A stretch of 64,000 bases of DNA from Saprospiraceae bacterium (GTDB lineage Bacteria > Bacteroidota > Bacteroidia > Chitinophagales > Saprospiraceae): assembly GCA_016717145.1 (NCBI GenBank), contig JADKGD010000033.1, positions 1 through 64,000 on the forward strand, written 5' to 3'. Position 1 is the first letter of the stretch. Each line of letters begins with the position of its first letter. Positions 46,131 through 55,704 of the stretch are shown here, piece by piece. The translations under genes and the position numbers were made by a program. Below the pieces are notes generated by a model. The model was not told the origin of the DNA and ran no database searches. It saw nothing but the letters and a program-made list of their open reading frames with translations.

Positions 46131-47006
46131 TTAAAACTTAGGACAGTTTACTTTGCCTCTTCTTTTAAAGCCATTACTTCCATTGTTGAGCATTACATTC
46201 AGAGAAATCATACTTACAATATAATAGTCTTTAATTTTTTGTCCGCCTCGTATAGTTCCGGTAGGTAATTGTACTGGTTCGGTTTGTCCAAAGTATTCAT
46301 TCATTCTGTTACCTAAATTTGCTGCCAAAGTACCATTTATGACCTTTAATTCTTCATAATTAACATATTTTCCACTAAGATCATCAAGATAATCTGTAAA
46401 TGTCCTTCTGAGAATTATTTCTGCACTTATATTTACAGATTCACTTATCATAATTTTAGCGCCCCCTCCGACAGGAATACTAAAATTATATAAGCTATAT
46501 TTACTACCATAAACAGAGTTGCCCTGACCTTCTGTTCCCAAAGGTTGTAATCTGATTTCATTTCCACGGAAAGTGGTGACAGGGTCAAATTTGAAACCAG
46601 CCAATCCCAAAGTAAAATATGGTAAAAATACAGAACTGCCAGCCTCGGTATTAATGCCGAATACGTAAAGTTCGCCCATTATTGCCAATTCCGTAATACT
46701 CGATTTGAAACTCAGGTTTCGAATTTTTTGCCATTCAAGAGATGAATTGGCATCGTAGCCCTTCAGGGTTCCAAAACAAAAAGAGCCTCTTATGCCAAAA
46801 TAATTTTTATAAATTTTTCTAGCTGCAATTTGAACGGCAAACCCACTATTGTTGGATAAGTTCGTTGCAAGACTAGGGGCATTTAAATCACCCCAATAAG
46901 TAGAAAACCCCATGCCTATGCCAATTTCAGTATATTGGGCATTATTTTTGTTGTTTATGGAAAGACAAAATGCCAATACCAAAAAAACAGATGAGATGTT
47001 TTTCAT
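46131..47006 (-). CDS. DUF6089-family outer membrane protein
   Basis: The start is taken at ATG 47006 (MKNISSVFLVLAFCLSINN), which gives a signal peptide; the 18 extra upstream residues look non-coding. The protein is about 291 residues. YTEIGIGMGFSTYWGDLN near the mature start is the family signature, followed by the barrel pattern and a glycine-rich middle. It likely forms a small outer-membrane barrel; the molecular role of this family is not known. It is convergent to nothing close and shares the strand with recQ, 25 bases upstream of it. Confidence 0.8.
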   Translation of the reverse strand: MKNISSVFLVLAFCLSINNKNNAQYTEIGIGMGFSTYWGDLNAPSLATNLSNNSGFAVQIAARKIYKNYFGIRGSFCFGTLKGYDANSSLEWQKIRNLSFKSSITELAIMGELYVFGINTEAGSSVFLPYFTLGLAGFKFDPVTTFRGNEIRLQPLGTEGQGNSVYGSKYSLYNFSIPVGGGAKIMISESVNISAEIILRRTFTDYLDDLSGKYVNYEELKVINGTLAANLGNRMNEYFGQTEPVQLPTGTIRGGQKIKDYYIVSMISLNVMLNNGSNGFKRRGKVNCPKF

Positions 47007-47339
47007 TTCAATCATTTTAATAATGGAGATATTAAAGAAATTTACTTTCTCAAATCCCATTGGTTCCTAAATTTTGAAGACCTGTAAAAAACTAAATACA
47101 TTTTATTTTCTGCGTCCGAATCCGCACAAAAGAAAAAGTTTATCTATAAAAATTAATAGTTTGTCAAAAAAAGACGATTACTAAAACATTATGCACTATA
47201 ATAAACTTTATTATATACCTAAATATTATTTAGAAACGTAAATTTGATGTTTTTTTTTAAAATTATTTTTTAACAAACCAAATAATATATACTAAAATAT
47301 TTTACAAAAGTATATATGTTTAAACAAATTTCATAACGT
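47007..47339. other. AT-rich gene-free stretch upstream of the subtilase
   Basis: I see no gene. The segment between 47060 and 47339 is rich in A and T runs and probably holds the promoters of the divergent DUF6089 and subtilase genes. Confidence 0.5.
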
Positions 47340-49004
47340 ATGAAGATTTATTTTAATGTATTATCATTTTTTTTCCTTTCAATTTCAGTCATTTTGGCTC
47401 AAGGAACTGTACCTAATGATTGGTATTATGGAAACCCCGGAGAAGGATACAATGGTATTTCGATGAGAAAAGCATATAGTGAGTTTTTAAAGGACAAAAA
47501 AACTAAAACTGTTATTGTCGCGGTAATTGATTCAGGTATTGATATTGAACACGAAGATCTTGCAGCCAATATATGGGTGAATCAGGGAGAAATTCCAAAT
47601 AATGGGCTCGATGATGATAAAAATGGCTATGTTGATGATGTACATGGTTGGAACTTTATTGGTGGTCCCGATGGTAAAAATGTCGGGCATGACACATATG
47701 AAGCCACTCGGGTTTACGGTGCGCTCAAATATAAATTCGAAAATGCAAATCCTGCCGCATTAAACAAACAACAAAAAAAGGAATACGACATTTATATTAA
47801 AGCAAAAGAAAATGTTGATAAAGAAGTTGCAAAAGCAAAAGCCAATATTTCTCAACTTGACATGGTTGAAGCAAAAGTCATGTCATCACTTGACGCTTTG
47901 TCCAAAGCACTAAATGGAAAAAGTTTTATAATGGCAAATATTGATAGTATTGATGTGACAGGTAATCAGGAGTTAACCATGGCCAAAAATATTGCTGCTC
48001 AATACCTTACTGCTTCTGATGTGAGATCAATTGAAGGGATCAAGGAAGTTATAAAGGGAGAAATCAATGAAGATAAAAATGGAGCAAAAACAAAACTGGA
48101 GTATGCATTTAATCCAGATTTTGATCCAAGAAAAACGATTGTAAAAGACAATTATGCCGATCCAACAGAAAGATACTATGGAAATAATAATGTAGAAGGT
48201 CCCGATCCATTACATGGTACTCATGTGGGTGGCATCATTGGCGCTGTGAGAAATAATGATATAGGTATGGATGGTATTGCATCAAATGTTAAAATAATGT
48301 CCGTAAGGGCTGTTCCTGATGGAGATGAGCGCGATAAAGATGTCGCCAATGCCATCAGATATGCAGTGGATAATGGAGCAACCATAATTAATATGAGTTT
48401 CGGAAAAGGATTTGGCACAAACAAGGATCTTGTGGATGAAGCTGTTAAGTATGCTGCAAAAAAAGATGTTCTTTTAGTGCATGCTGCCGGAAACTCCGGG
48501 CAGAATAATGATGTTACAACCAACTATCCTAATGCTAATTATGAAAAGAAGAGTGGGTTTTTATGTAAAAAACAAAGGAGAGCAAAAAACTGGGTTGAAG
48601 TTGGCGCTTTAAATTACAAAACAGGGGAGGATGCAGCTGCCCCATTTTCAAATTATGGTGTAAAGGAAGTAGATCTATTTGCTCCGGGAATGAAAATATA
48701 TTCTACCATGCCAAACAACGAATATGCTCCTTTGCAGGGCACAAGTATGGCTTCACCGGTAGTGGCAGGAGTTGCAGCTACTATAAGGTCGGTATTTCCA
48801 GCATTAACAGCCGAACAGGTTAAAGAGGTTCTATTGTCATCTGTTACACCCATTACTGAGGAAGTAAGACTCCCAGGTAGTAAGACAGATAAAATAAGTT
48901 TTTCAAAGCTAAGCGTTACCGGAGGAACTGTAAATCTGGATAAAGCGCTGATAATGGCATCAAAAATGAAGGGTAAGAAAAAAATAAAAGAAGTAAAAGC
49001 ATAA
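47340..49004 (+). CDS. Secreted subtilisin-family (S8) serine protease
   Basis: The protein has 554 residues with a signal peptide (MKIYFNVLSFFFLSISVILA, cleavage near QG). The catalytic triad is D64 in AVIDSGIDIE, H292 in LHGTHVGG, and S469 in QGTSMASP, with oxyanion N385 in HAAGNSG. About 220 residues lie between the Asp and His motifs, against about 30 in subtilisin. This insertion is charged and helical (from about 115 to 260). There is no obvious propeptide or T9SS tail, so it probably stays in the periplasm or is released. The gene ends with a hairpin terminator. Confidence 0.93.
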   Translation: MKIYFNVLSFFFLSISVILAQGTVPNDWYYGNPGEGYNGISMRKAYSEFLKDKKTKTVIVAVIDSGIDIEHEDLAANIWVNQGEIPNNGLDDDKNGYVDDVHGWNFIGGPDGKNVGHDTYEATRVYGALKYKFENANPAALNKQQKKEYDIYIKAKENVDKEVAKAKANISQLDMVEAKVMSSLDALSKALNGKSFIMANIDSIDVTGNQELTMAKNIAAQYLTASDVRSIEGIKEVIKGEINEDKNGAKTKLEYAFNPDFDPRKTIVKDNYADPTERYYGNNNVEGPDPLHGTHVGGIIGAVRNNDIGMDGIASNVKIMSVRAVPDGDERDKDVANAIRYAVDNGATIINMSFGKGFGTNKDLVDEAVKYAAKKDVLLVHAAGNSGQNNDVTTNYPNANYEKKSGFLCKKQRRAKNWVEVGALNYKTGEDAAAPFSNYGVKEVDLFAPGMKIYSTMPNNEYAPLQGTSMASPVVAGVAATIRSVFPALTAEQVKEVLLSSVTPITEEVRLPGSKTDKISFSKLSVTGGTVNLDKALIMASKMKGKKKIKEVKA

Positions 49005-49023
49005 TATTAGCCATTGAATAATT

Positions 49024-49069
49024 AAAGACTGAATTTGGGGTATGTCCGAAATCCAGTCTTTATTTTTTT
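49024..49069 (+). terminator. Intrinsic terminator after the subtilase gene
   Basis: AAAGACTG (49024-49031) pairs with CAGTCTTT (49054-49061); inner ATTT/AAAT adds further pairing. A T-rich run follows. Confidence 0.75.
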
Positions 49070-49127
49070 ATTGATCAAATTGATATAAAATTATTTTAAA
49101 AGTCATTTAATTAATTTAACCAAAATT

Positions 49128-49634
49128 ATGGACGAGCTGAAATATCCAATTGGTAAATTTGCCTATGATGTTGATGTGCCTGTTGCAAAATGGGTCCAAA
49201 TCATTCATGAATTCCCCAATCAGTTGAACGATGTGCTTAAATCTTCAAATGAAGAACAATTGGACAATCAATATCGACCCGATGGCTGGACAGGAAGACA
49301 AGTAGTTCATCATGTGGCAGATAGTCATAGTCATGCCTTGATTCGATTTAAGTGGTCGCTGACTGAAAATAGACCTGTTATCAAGCCATATTTAGAAAAT
49401 GAATATGCAAAACTGGCGGATTATAGCTTACCTGTTGAATCTGCATTATTGATTCTTTCCGGTGTACACCTAAAATGGCATTACATTATGTCAAAAATGG
49501 AGAAAATAGATTGGGAAAGAGGGTATGATCATCCACAGTCAAACAAATTTTTTTCTCTAAATGAAGCTGCAGCATTATATGCCTGGCATTGTATGCACCA
49601 TTTAGGGCACATAAAAATTTGTTGTTCAAAGTAA
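49128..49634 (+). CDS. YfiT/DinB-family metal-dependent protein (bacillithiol transferase-like)
   Basis: The protein has 168 residues. It has the four-helix DinB fold motifs with metal-binding histidines in RQVVHHVADSHSH and WHCMHHLGHI. RPDGWTGRQVVHHV and LKWHYIMSKM are typical of the YfiT branch, which includes bacillithiol S-transferases and metal-dependent hydrolases. The gene is single and lies between the subtilase and a T9SS cargo gene. The thiol cofactor of this organism is unknown, so the substrate is not clear. Confidence 0.85.
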   Translation: MDELKYPIGKFAYDVDVPVAKWVQIIHEFPNQLNDVLKSSNEEQLDNQYRPDGWTGRQVVHHVADSHSHALIRFKWSLTENRPVIKPYLENEYAKLADYSLPVESALLILSGVHLKWHYIMSKMEKIDWERGYDHPQSNKFFSLNEAAALYAWHCMHHLGHIKICCSK

Positions 49635-49682
49635 ATTATTGCCACAAGCAATTGAAGATAATAATTTTCTAAATATAACTGG

Positions 49683-51836
49683 TTAATTACTTTTATATAT
49701 TTTTTTAATAAAAGTTTCCTGTGTAGTTTTTATTAATACAGTATACAAGCCATCAGGCAATGGTGTTGCATTAATGCTTTTTTCGATTTGACTGTCAAAA
49801 AAAACCTGCGTTTCCAGGTTGTGTCCTATTGCATTTATTAAAGTGATTTCCATAATGGGAAAAGGAGTGGAAATGGTAAAAATTCCACTACTTGGATTAG
49901 GAAATATATTGATGACCTTTGATTGTGGCAGTTCTGCTGAAGAGGATAGAAATGAAATACAATCTGTTTGCGTGATGCAGAAATCACCTTTAATTAGTGC
50001 GTAGTAGCTCCCAGTTTTTTTAGGCTTAAATGTAGGCATAAATGTAGTTTCGACAAGCATATCAGTTTTGCAATCAAACCAATCATATTGTTTACTTGCT
50101 TCATTTACATGTATTTGTCCTTCTTCATACCATATTGCTTTTAAGGGGCATGGTAGATCTGAAACAATTGTATTTAGCACTTTATTAGTATGAATAGGCA
50201 TATTTTTGTCAAAATATATCGAGGCGATGTTAAAAATTTTATCACCTTCCTGAATGTTATCTTTTTGTTCTAATGTAAAGGAAACATATCCCTGACTAGC
50301 CCTGAAATTTGATGTACTTTCCGGTAATATAATTTCATTAAAAATAAAATTTAATGAATCACCTTTTATCAATATGTTTACATTATGACTGGCACTTTTT
50401 ATACAAAATGAATTTGGATCAAGGCCTTTGTCCAAAACATCAAGTATTCTGACAAAAAACGATGTATCATTTCCTGTGTTCTGAAATCTTATTGTGTAGT
50501 CAAGGATTTCTTTTCTCAGAGTATAATTTTCTTGGCCAATTCTATCTGGATGGACGCTAATATCATTAGGATCATAACTGCATCGAATAACATCACCATA
50601 ATATTTTTTGTAAAGGGTGTCACCTTCGGAAGAAATTAAATAAGCATAAAAATGCAAACTATCACTAATACTTGTTGCAGCGGGAATTTTAATATCAATT
50701 CCGGGATCAAAATAATGCCCTGAAAATATTTCTGTAACTTTCCACACCAGTTCGTTTTGTGTATTGGAAAACGACGGTAAGATTTTAGAGGATACTGTAA
50801 CTCTTTCATCAAATTTTATGCTTAAATATCCGTTCAGCTTTATGGATGAATTGTTCAATAATGTAGTATGAAAACTTATTGAATTGTTGCACCTCAAAAA
50901 GCTTGGGTTTATAGATATTTTACCCGAAGATTCAGTTGTAGAAAGAGGATAAAAACCAATTTCTTCTGTATGAATATGGGCCGATAGTTTAATGATTCTA
51001 TCAACTGTTTGTTTTTCCCATTCTCCAAATGGTGCCGATATTTGAACATTATAAGAACCCGTATCTAAGTGTATACTGAATTTGCCAAAAGCATCCGAGT
51101 AAGTTGTAAAGCCTAAATCTTTAAAATCTATTTTGCAAAATGGGAATGATCCATCCTGAATACTATCAAATTTTCCGTTTTTTGAGATATCAGTATAAGT
51201 TAGTATGTTTAATATATTGTCACAATTATCCCCATTGTAAGTATAGATATTTCCCTTATATTTTTGAGTTACTCCACCGATGGTGAATCCATTGGAAAAA
51301 TCTCCTCCTGCCATTCCGGCAGATGAAGAATTTGGATCTGAATCATTTTCAAAAAGCCTGGCTTCTCTGCCACAGAAGGTTGGAGAGATGCGAAGACTGA
51401 ATAAAAGTAAACTATCACCTGATTTCAAATTATTATATTGTGCGGTTGGAGAAAGCGTTGGCACTATAGCATAAAAATCATGCGCGGGATCAGAAATAGG
51501 AGCAATAACAATGGAACCAATAGTCCATTTTGTGGGATTGACTCCCGTATAGTTATTATTATTCTCTAATGGTAAATACTTTTTTGCCACTTCAAGCTTA
51601 GCATTTGTGGGTACAACTATTGTAAATTGGGCATTAAATTGGGTGCGATGAATTTGATTGCTTGCACTACCTTCCGTGATGACCAGATAACAATCATGTA
51701 GCAAGGTCAGTGAATTGTATTTTATCATGTATTTCACACCAGTAACCTGACTGCGTAAAAGATTAGAGGATAAAATTATACAGATTATAATACATCCCAA
51801 TCTAATGAAATTTATAATGGGTAAACGCTGAAGCAT
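49683..51836 (-). CDS. T9SS-sorted secreted protein with repeat domains (DUF7619/CARDB-like)
   Basis: The protein has 717 residues. It has an N-terminal hydrophobic signal (about 1-28) and then large Ig-like modules. One region reads YTIRFQNTGNDTSFFVRILD...LDPNSF, followed by GDKIFNIASIYFDKNMPIHTN. This matches the conserved fold found before the sorting domain in many Bacteroidota extracellular proteins (DUF11/DUF7619 type). The last ~85 residues (INIFPNPSSGIFTI..., LPDGLYTVLIKT) are a type A T9SS sorting domain. It is probably an exported surface protein; its ligand is unknown. Confidence 0.8.
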   Translation of the reverse strand: MLQRLPIINFIRLGCIIICIILSSNLLRSQVTGVKYMIKYNSLTLLHDCYLVITEGSASNQIHRTQFNAQFTIVVPTNAKLEVAKKYLPLENNNNYTGVNPTKWTIGSIVIAPISDPAHDFYAIVPTLSPTAQYNNLKSGDSLLLFSLRISPTFCGREARLFENDSDPNSSSAGMAGGDFSNGFTIGGVTQKYKGNIYTYNGDNCDNILNILTYTDISKNGKFDSIQDGSFPFCKIDFKDLGFTTYSDAFGKFSIHLDTGSYNVQISAPFGEWEKQTVDRIIKLSAHIHTEEIGFYPLSTTESSGKISINPSFLRCNNSISFHTTLLNNSSIKLNGYLSIKFDERVTVSSKILPSFSNTQNELVWKVTEIFSGHYFDPGIDIKIPAATSISDSLHFYAYLISSEGDTLYKKYYGDVIRCSYDPNDISVHPDRIGQENYTLRKEILDYTIRFQNTGNDTSFFVRILDVLDKGLDPNSFCIKSASHNVNILIKGDSLNFIFNEIILPESTSNFRASQGYVSFTLEQKDNIQEGDKIFNIASIYFDKNMPIHTNKVLNTIVSDLPCPLKAIWYEEGQIHVNEASKQYDWFDCKTDMLVETTFMPTFKPKKTGSYYALIKGDFCITQTDCISFLSSSAELPQSKVINIFPNPSSGIFTISTPFPIMEITLINAIGHNLETQVFFDSQIEKSINATPLPDGLYTVLIKTTQETFIKKIYKSN

Positions 51837-52229
51837 TATTTTGAATATTTAAGCTGTTGCAAAATATAAGACAGTTTATATAAATTAATTTTGTATATTT
51901 AATTTACAGCACAAATATACATACATATGTTTATTAACAACTAATATATGTAAAAATAATTTAATATATATTGAATTAATTTTTTTTCCCAACTTTATTT
52001 TAGTAATATTCTGGTGTTTGGCCTTCAAATAATATAAGTTTATTATCGTTTCATAACTTAAAATTGGGTCGACATTAAACCTGCAAAAAGTTGGTATTGT
52101 AAGGACTGAAGTACTTAAATAAAAAAGGCAGTGATTTAAGCCACTGCCTGAAAATATCGAAATGTTTATTAACTAATAACTTTTTTTTAATCAATATTTG
52201 AAAAGCTAATTATTATAATTTATATTCAT
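51837..52229. other. Gene-free stretch with a terminator
   Basis: AT-rich; it holds the terminator at 52121-52149 on the minus strand for the haloperoxidase 2 gene and probably the promoter of the T9SS cargo gene. I see no reading frame. Confidence 0.55.
52121..52149 (-). terminator. Terminator of the haloperoxidase 2 operon (minus strand)
   Basis: GGCAGTG (52127-52133) pairs with CACTGCC (52142-52148), loop 8 bases. On the minus strand the hairpin is followed by a run of six T. Confidence 0.8.
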
Positions 52230-53513
52230 TTATTGTGCTCCATCAACTATGGCTTTCGAAATTGTATATTCTGCAACTTTTTTACCGGCTTCCAAACCTG
52301 CCTCGCAATCAAACCTAAAGTGTATTCCACCATAAATCCGGGACTCTGATGCTTCTTGCGCCCAGGTAACAAATTGTGCCTTATCTGCTGGAAAAATATT
52401 AGATAACACGGTTGCCGCAGCTGCTGAAAAAGAACTATGACCGGATGTGTAGCTTGGAAAATTTGGTGTGCCCAGTATGGTTTTGTACCCATTCATTACC
52501 TGGATTGGTCTTGGATAATGATAATAATATTTAGCATCCCAACAACTAATTCCGGCATCGTGGATTGCCATATTTAAATATGCATATACTCTGGCTGTTC
52601 GCAATGGATTCATTTTGTATTTTACGATATAATCTGTGGCAAATCTATTCCAATGTCCTGGAGGTGTGTAGGTACCAAGGCCATCTGACCACCAATTGGC
52701 AATTTTTCGTTGTTCATTGCTAAGATTTCCCTTTAATGACAACAATTCATCAGCGGCTTTATTAAATTCAGCACTTCCAGGTGCCGGAGGAGGAAGAGGT
52801 CTTACTATTTCTACTGAAGGTACTGACCATAGTTTCAACTTACCATAAAATGGCGCAATGCCCACAGGTCGTCGCGGACTTTCCTGATTTACCCACTGCC
52901 ATCCAAATCTGGTAAGTGCCGCTTGTGCCATTGAATCTGAAACAGCCTTAGTTGTTTGTGCTTTTGACATGCCATCAGTGGACGCACGTTTTGGTCTTTT
53001 AAACTTGTATTTATAGTGCCAGGATGCTATCAAGCCGTCAAATTGTGCTGTACTCAGGTAAGCAAAAGCCCTGCATGCGTATGGAGGATGTGCAAAAGGA
53101 AAGTATGGATATACATCTGGTTTAGCTGAACTTGGAGCAGGGTAACTACCATCAGCATTTGGCGCTGGTGTAAGATTATATTTTGCTGCCAATTCCCTGG
53201 CTATTTCATTCCATCTAATGATTGGGTTATTCCCCCAATAAGCTATAGACACTTTGTCTGTACCTGCTGTAATGCTTGTTTTCATAGCAATTAATTCTGA
53301 TTTATAGCTGTCGGAAGTGATGCCTGCAGGTGCGTCAATGATTATCTGCTCATTGTTAGTGAGTAAAATAGGTTTCCAATCACCTCCATTTTGATCAGTA
53401 CCAGTAAACGAATATGGATCAAATTCGCTTCCTGTAGGATAATCTTTTTCACAGGATACAAACAAAATTGTAATCAGCAAAGCTGAAAATAATGTATACT
53501 TTATGGTGTTCAT
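52230..53513 (-). CDS. Vanadium-dependent haloperoxidase-type PAP2 lipoprotein (copy 2)
   Basis: The start is taken at ATG 53513 (MNTIKYTLFSALLITILFVSC), giving a lipobox; a longer frame begins at 53531. The protein is about 427 residues. It carries KYYYHYPRP (K-x6-R-P), SYTSGHSS and SRIYGGIHF (SR-x5-H), as in copy 1. The insertion with RRPVGIAPFYG and PLPPPAPG is specific to this copy. It is probably an envelope-anchored enzyme using vanadate or phosphate. It is co-directional with the barrel protein gene, which ends only a few bases upstream, so the two form an operon. Confidence 0.85.
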   Translation of the reverse strand: MNTIKYTLFSALLITILFVSCEKDYPTGSEFDPYSFTGTDQNGGDWKPILLTNNEQIIIDAPAGITSDSYKSELIAMKTSITAGTDKVSIAYWGNNPIIRWNEIARELAAKYNLTPAPNADGSYPAPSSAKPDVYPYFPFAHPPYACRAFAYLSTAQFDGLIASWHYKYKFKRPKRASTDGMSKAQTTKAVSDSMAQAALTRFGWQWVNQESPRRPVGIAPFYGKLKLWSVPSVEIVRPLPPPAPGSAEFNKAADELLSLKGNLSNEQRKIANWWSDGLGTYTPPGHWNRFATDYIVKYKMNPLRTARVYAYLNMAIHDAGISCWDAKYYYHYPRPIQVMNGYKTILGTPNFPSYTSGHSSFSAAAATVLSNIFPADKAQFVTWAQEASESRIYGGIHFRFDCEAGLEAGKKVAEYTISKAIVDGAQ

Positions 53514-53534
53514 TGTATTCGATATTGACATTGA

Positions 53535-54494
53535 TTATTGGGCCGTTTGTTTTTTTGTATTAAATTGGTAGGTAAGTCCCCCTGAGATTATAGTTGATTT
53601 TCCGATATTTCTCCCTTCAAGAACTTTTGTGAATCCAGTAATTATACTGAAGCCTTTAATAAATTTTGGAAAAAATCTAAGACTGGCATTAGCATTGCTT
53701 ACATTCATTTTATTGGTTGGTTGAGGCGCGTTTTGTCTTCTGATGTCATCTCCGGATTGGGCAGTCTGCTTTATCACTGCTGCTTCCAGCTGGATGCTTC
53801 GACCAAGTAACCACATCCCGAGAGCAGCCTCTCCGACAGTTGCATTTGGTACATCCATGGTAGTTGTATAAATTCCTTTGTCTGCATAATAATATGATCG
53901 TTCGGCCTCTGTAGTTGTTCTGTATAAATATGCAAAACTTCCTCTTAAATACAAGCCGGATTTGTGCTCATATTTTAGGATAGCTCTCAGCGATAATTCA
54001 TTGGTTCCAAGACCTAAATTCAGCGGCATATAATCAGACAGATAGTTTGTGGATGGAAGACTGTATCCTCCTGTAGCAAACGCTTGGAATGAACCATTTG
54101 GATTGTCAATATCCAAAACTTTGTATTTGGCAAATATACTGAAATCCTGAAATCCTGATACACCTGCCGATTGACCTCCGGATGCAGAGGTAGATATATA
54201 AGGCAAAGAGATGATGACATTCAATTTTTGAGTTAAGCCATATGCAATCATTGGAACTATGTTATTTCTGGTCAAGGTTCCTATATTCTGATTATCTCTC
54301 AATAAGGTACCTTCCCAGTAATGATCCCATGTATCATGTTGATATATGGCGGCGATACATAGTTCGTTTTTTTTCATCATCAATGCATCAGTTGGACTTT
54401 GTGCCATGGAAATTTGACTTAAACCTAAGCAGTATATAAAAAGCACTGTGCTAAAGCCTTTTCGGGTAATCAGTTCTGTAAAGATTGGAATCAT
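53535..54494 (-). CDS. Predicted outer membrane transporter-like barrel protein
   Basis: The protein has 319 residues with an uncleaved-looking hydrophobic stretch and a cleavage candidate near SMAQ (about 31). The mature part has alternating strands such as IISLPYISTSASGG and AFATGGYSLPSTNYLS. It resembles outer-membrane proteins of the transporter/phenol-degradation meta-pathway type. I do not see a substrate. It leads the operon with haloperoxidase copy 2, so it could supply or clear the products of that enzyme, which is only inferred. Confidence 0.6.
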   Translation of the reverse strand: MIPIFTELITRKGFSTVLFIYCLGLSQISMAQSPTDALMMKKNELCIAAIYQHDTWDHYWEGTLLRDNQNIGTLTRNNIVPMIAYGLTQKLNVIISLPYISTSASGGQSAGVSGFQDFSIFAKYKVLDIDNPNGSFQAFATGGYSLPSTNYLSDYMPLNLGLGTNELSLRAILKYEHKSGLYLRGSFAYLYRTTTEAERSYYYADKGIYTTTMDVPNATVGEAALGMWLLGRSIQLEAAVIKQTAQSGDDIRRQNAPQPTNKMNVSNANASLRFFPKFIKGFSIITGFTKVLEGRNIGKSTIISGGLTYQFNTKKQTAQ

Positions 54495-54610
54495 AAATTA
54501 TTTTATTTTGGCGACTTGCTTCAGAGCAGCTTTAAAAATGTTTGAATTATTTGTCCTTAAAAAGCCTATTTTTGCATTTTATAAATATTTGACAAGACAA
54601 AAGTAGTTAA

Positions 54611-55083
54611 ATGATGGAAATTTCCAATAAATCGGAATATTTTTTTGGAAAAAATTTAAAGTTCCTAAGAAAAGCAAAAAATTGACCTTACTGGAGCTTA
54701 GCGAAAAGCTAAAAATCAGTAAAAGTGCCATTTCTGACTACGAAATTGGCAAAACACTACCGGGATTAAATGTTGTTCAAAAATTTAGTGAATTTTTTAA
54801 TATCGCCATAGACAATTTATATAATTCCGATATTACGGAATTATTTGATAAAACAGGCGAAGTTATAAAGAAAAAAAAGGACGAATCGCTTGAAAGAATA
54901 AAAACTGTAGAAGTTGAAAATGAAAAATATATATTCAATATAAAACTTCTCACACAGAAACTGGAAAGTACACAACTCCAAATCCAAATGCTGAAACAAC
55001 TTTTAGAAAGCAGAGAAGCTGAAAATAAAACGCTGAAGATCAATATCAAACTATTGGAAGAGCAGCAAAGGAAATTTAGTTGA
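54611..55083 (+). pseudogene. XRE-type HTH regulator with coiled-coil tail, frameshifted
   Basis: The frame opens at ATG 54611 (MMEISNKSEYFFGKNLKFLR) and stops at TGA 54683-54685 after an A6 run at 54676-54681. Adding one A gives KAKKLTLLELSEKLKISKSA and joins the rest without a break. The TTG at 54682 is therefore not a true start. The HTH_3 domain includes LKISKSAISDYEIGKTLPG (recognition helix). The remaining ~80 residues form a charged coiled coil (LERIKTVEVENEKY onward). It probably binds DNA as a dimer. The restored length is about 157 residues. Confidence 0.7.
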
Positions 55084-55216
55084 TTTTTTTTGACCCTTTC
55101 ACCAAGGAAGACAAAGAGACCCTTGAAGAAAATAAACATAATTGGCATGTATTAGCCGTGACACAGGATTAACTTGTCATAGCAAGCATTCATATAAATA
55201 TTCAGAGACAGACCTG

Positions 55217-55627
55217 TTACTTCGCATTTAAATCATACATATTTAATATACCTCCTTCAAACTGTGCCTTACATTCCTTAAAAATATCTGCAACGACATC
55301 ATTTACGTCAGCTTGTGTTTTTTGGTTTCCTGATAAATTTTCCATTAAATAGAGTATTTTTGCCTGCGTTTTCAGGATAGCTGATAGAGTTACCTGATTT
55401 TCAACGATCTGCTTTTGGTTTTTTATGATATTGATCTGATTGTTGACAATGACATCTTGATTTCTGATGATCAGACTTTGATTTTGGACTACAATGTCTT
55501 GATTTTCTACCTTGTTTTTTTGGTTTTCGAGCAAGATGTTGAAGTTTTCGTAAAGGCTGACTTGGATGTTTCTAATATATTCTTGTTCAGATTTTAGACT
55601 TTCATTGATTTTTTCCTGAGGATCCAT
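55217..55627 (-). CDS. Coiled-coil protein with seven-residue NQ repeats
   Basis: The protein has 136 residues and no signal peptide. Between about residues 33 and 78 it holds seven consecutive 7-residue units with the pattern x-N-Q-x4: ENQKNKV, ENQDIVV, QNQSLII, RNQDVIV, NNQINII, KNQKQIV and ENQVTLS. The hydrophobic residues fall at heptad core positions and the Asn-Gln pair is at a fixed place. This is a coiled coil, and Asn at a core position often gives trimers. The C-terminal part (NQKTQADVNDVVADIFKEC) is a separate short helix. I recognise no family. Confidence 0.65.
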   Translation of the reverse strand: MDPQEKINESLKSEQEYIRNIQVSLYENFNILLENQKNKVENQDIVVQNQSLIIRNQDVIVNNQINIIKNQKQIVENQVTLSAILKTQAKILYLMENLSGNQKTQADVNDVVADIFKECKAQFEGGILNMYDLNAK

Positions 55628-55704
55628 GTGGTGGGTCGTATTTATGGTAAAATATTAAAATTGCAAGTAAAATTAGTCATTTTTATAATGTCAATCACAA
55701 AATA

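Noticed and set aside
55400..55540. CRISPR-like short repeats in the minus-strand coiled-coil gene
   Set aside because: The 21-base periodicity follows seven-residue protein heptads and the units are not identical, so it is coding, not a CRISPR array.
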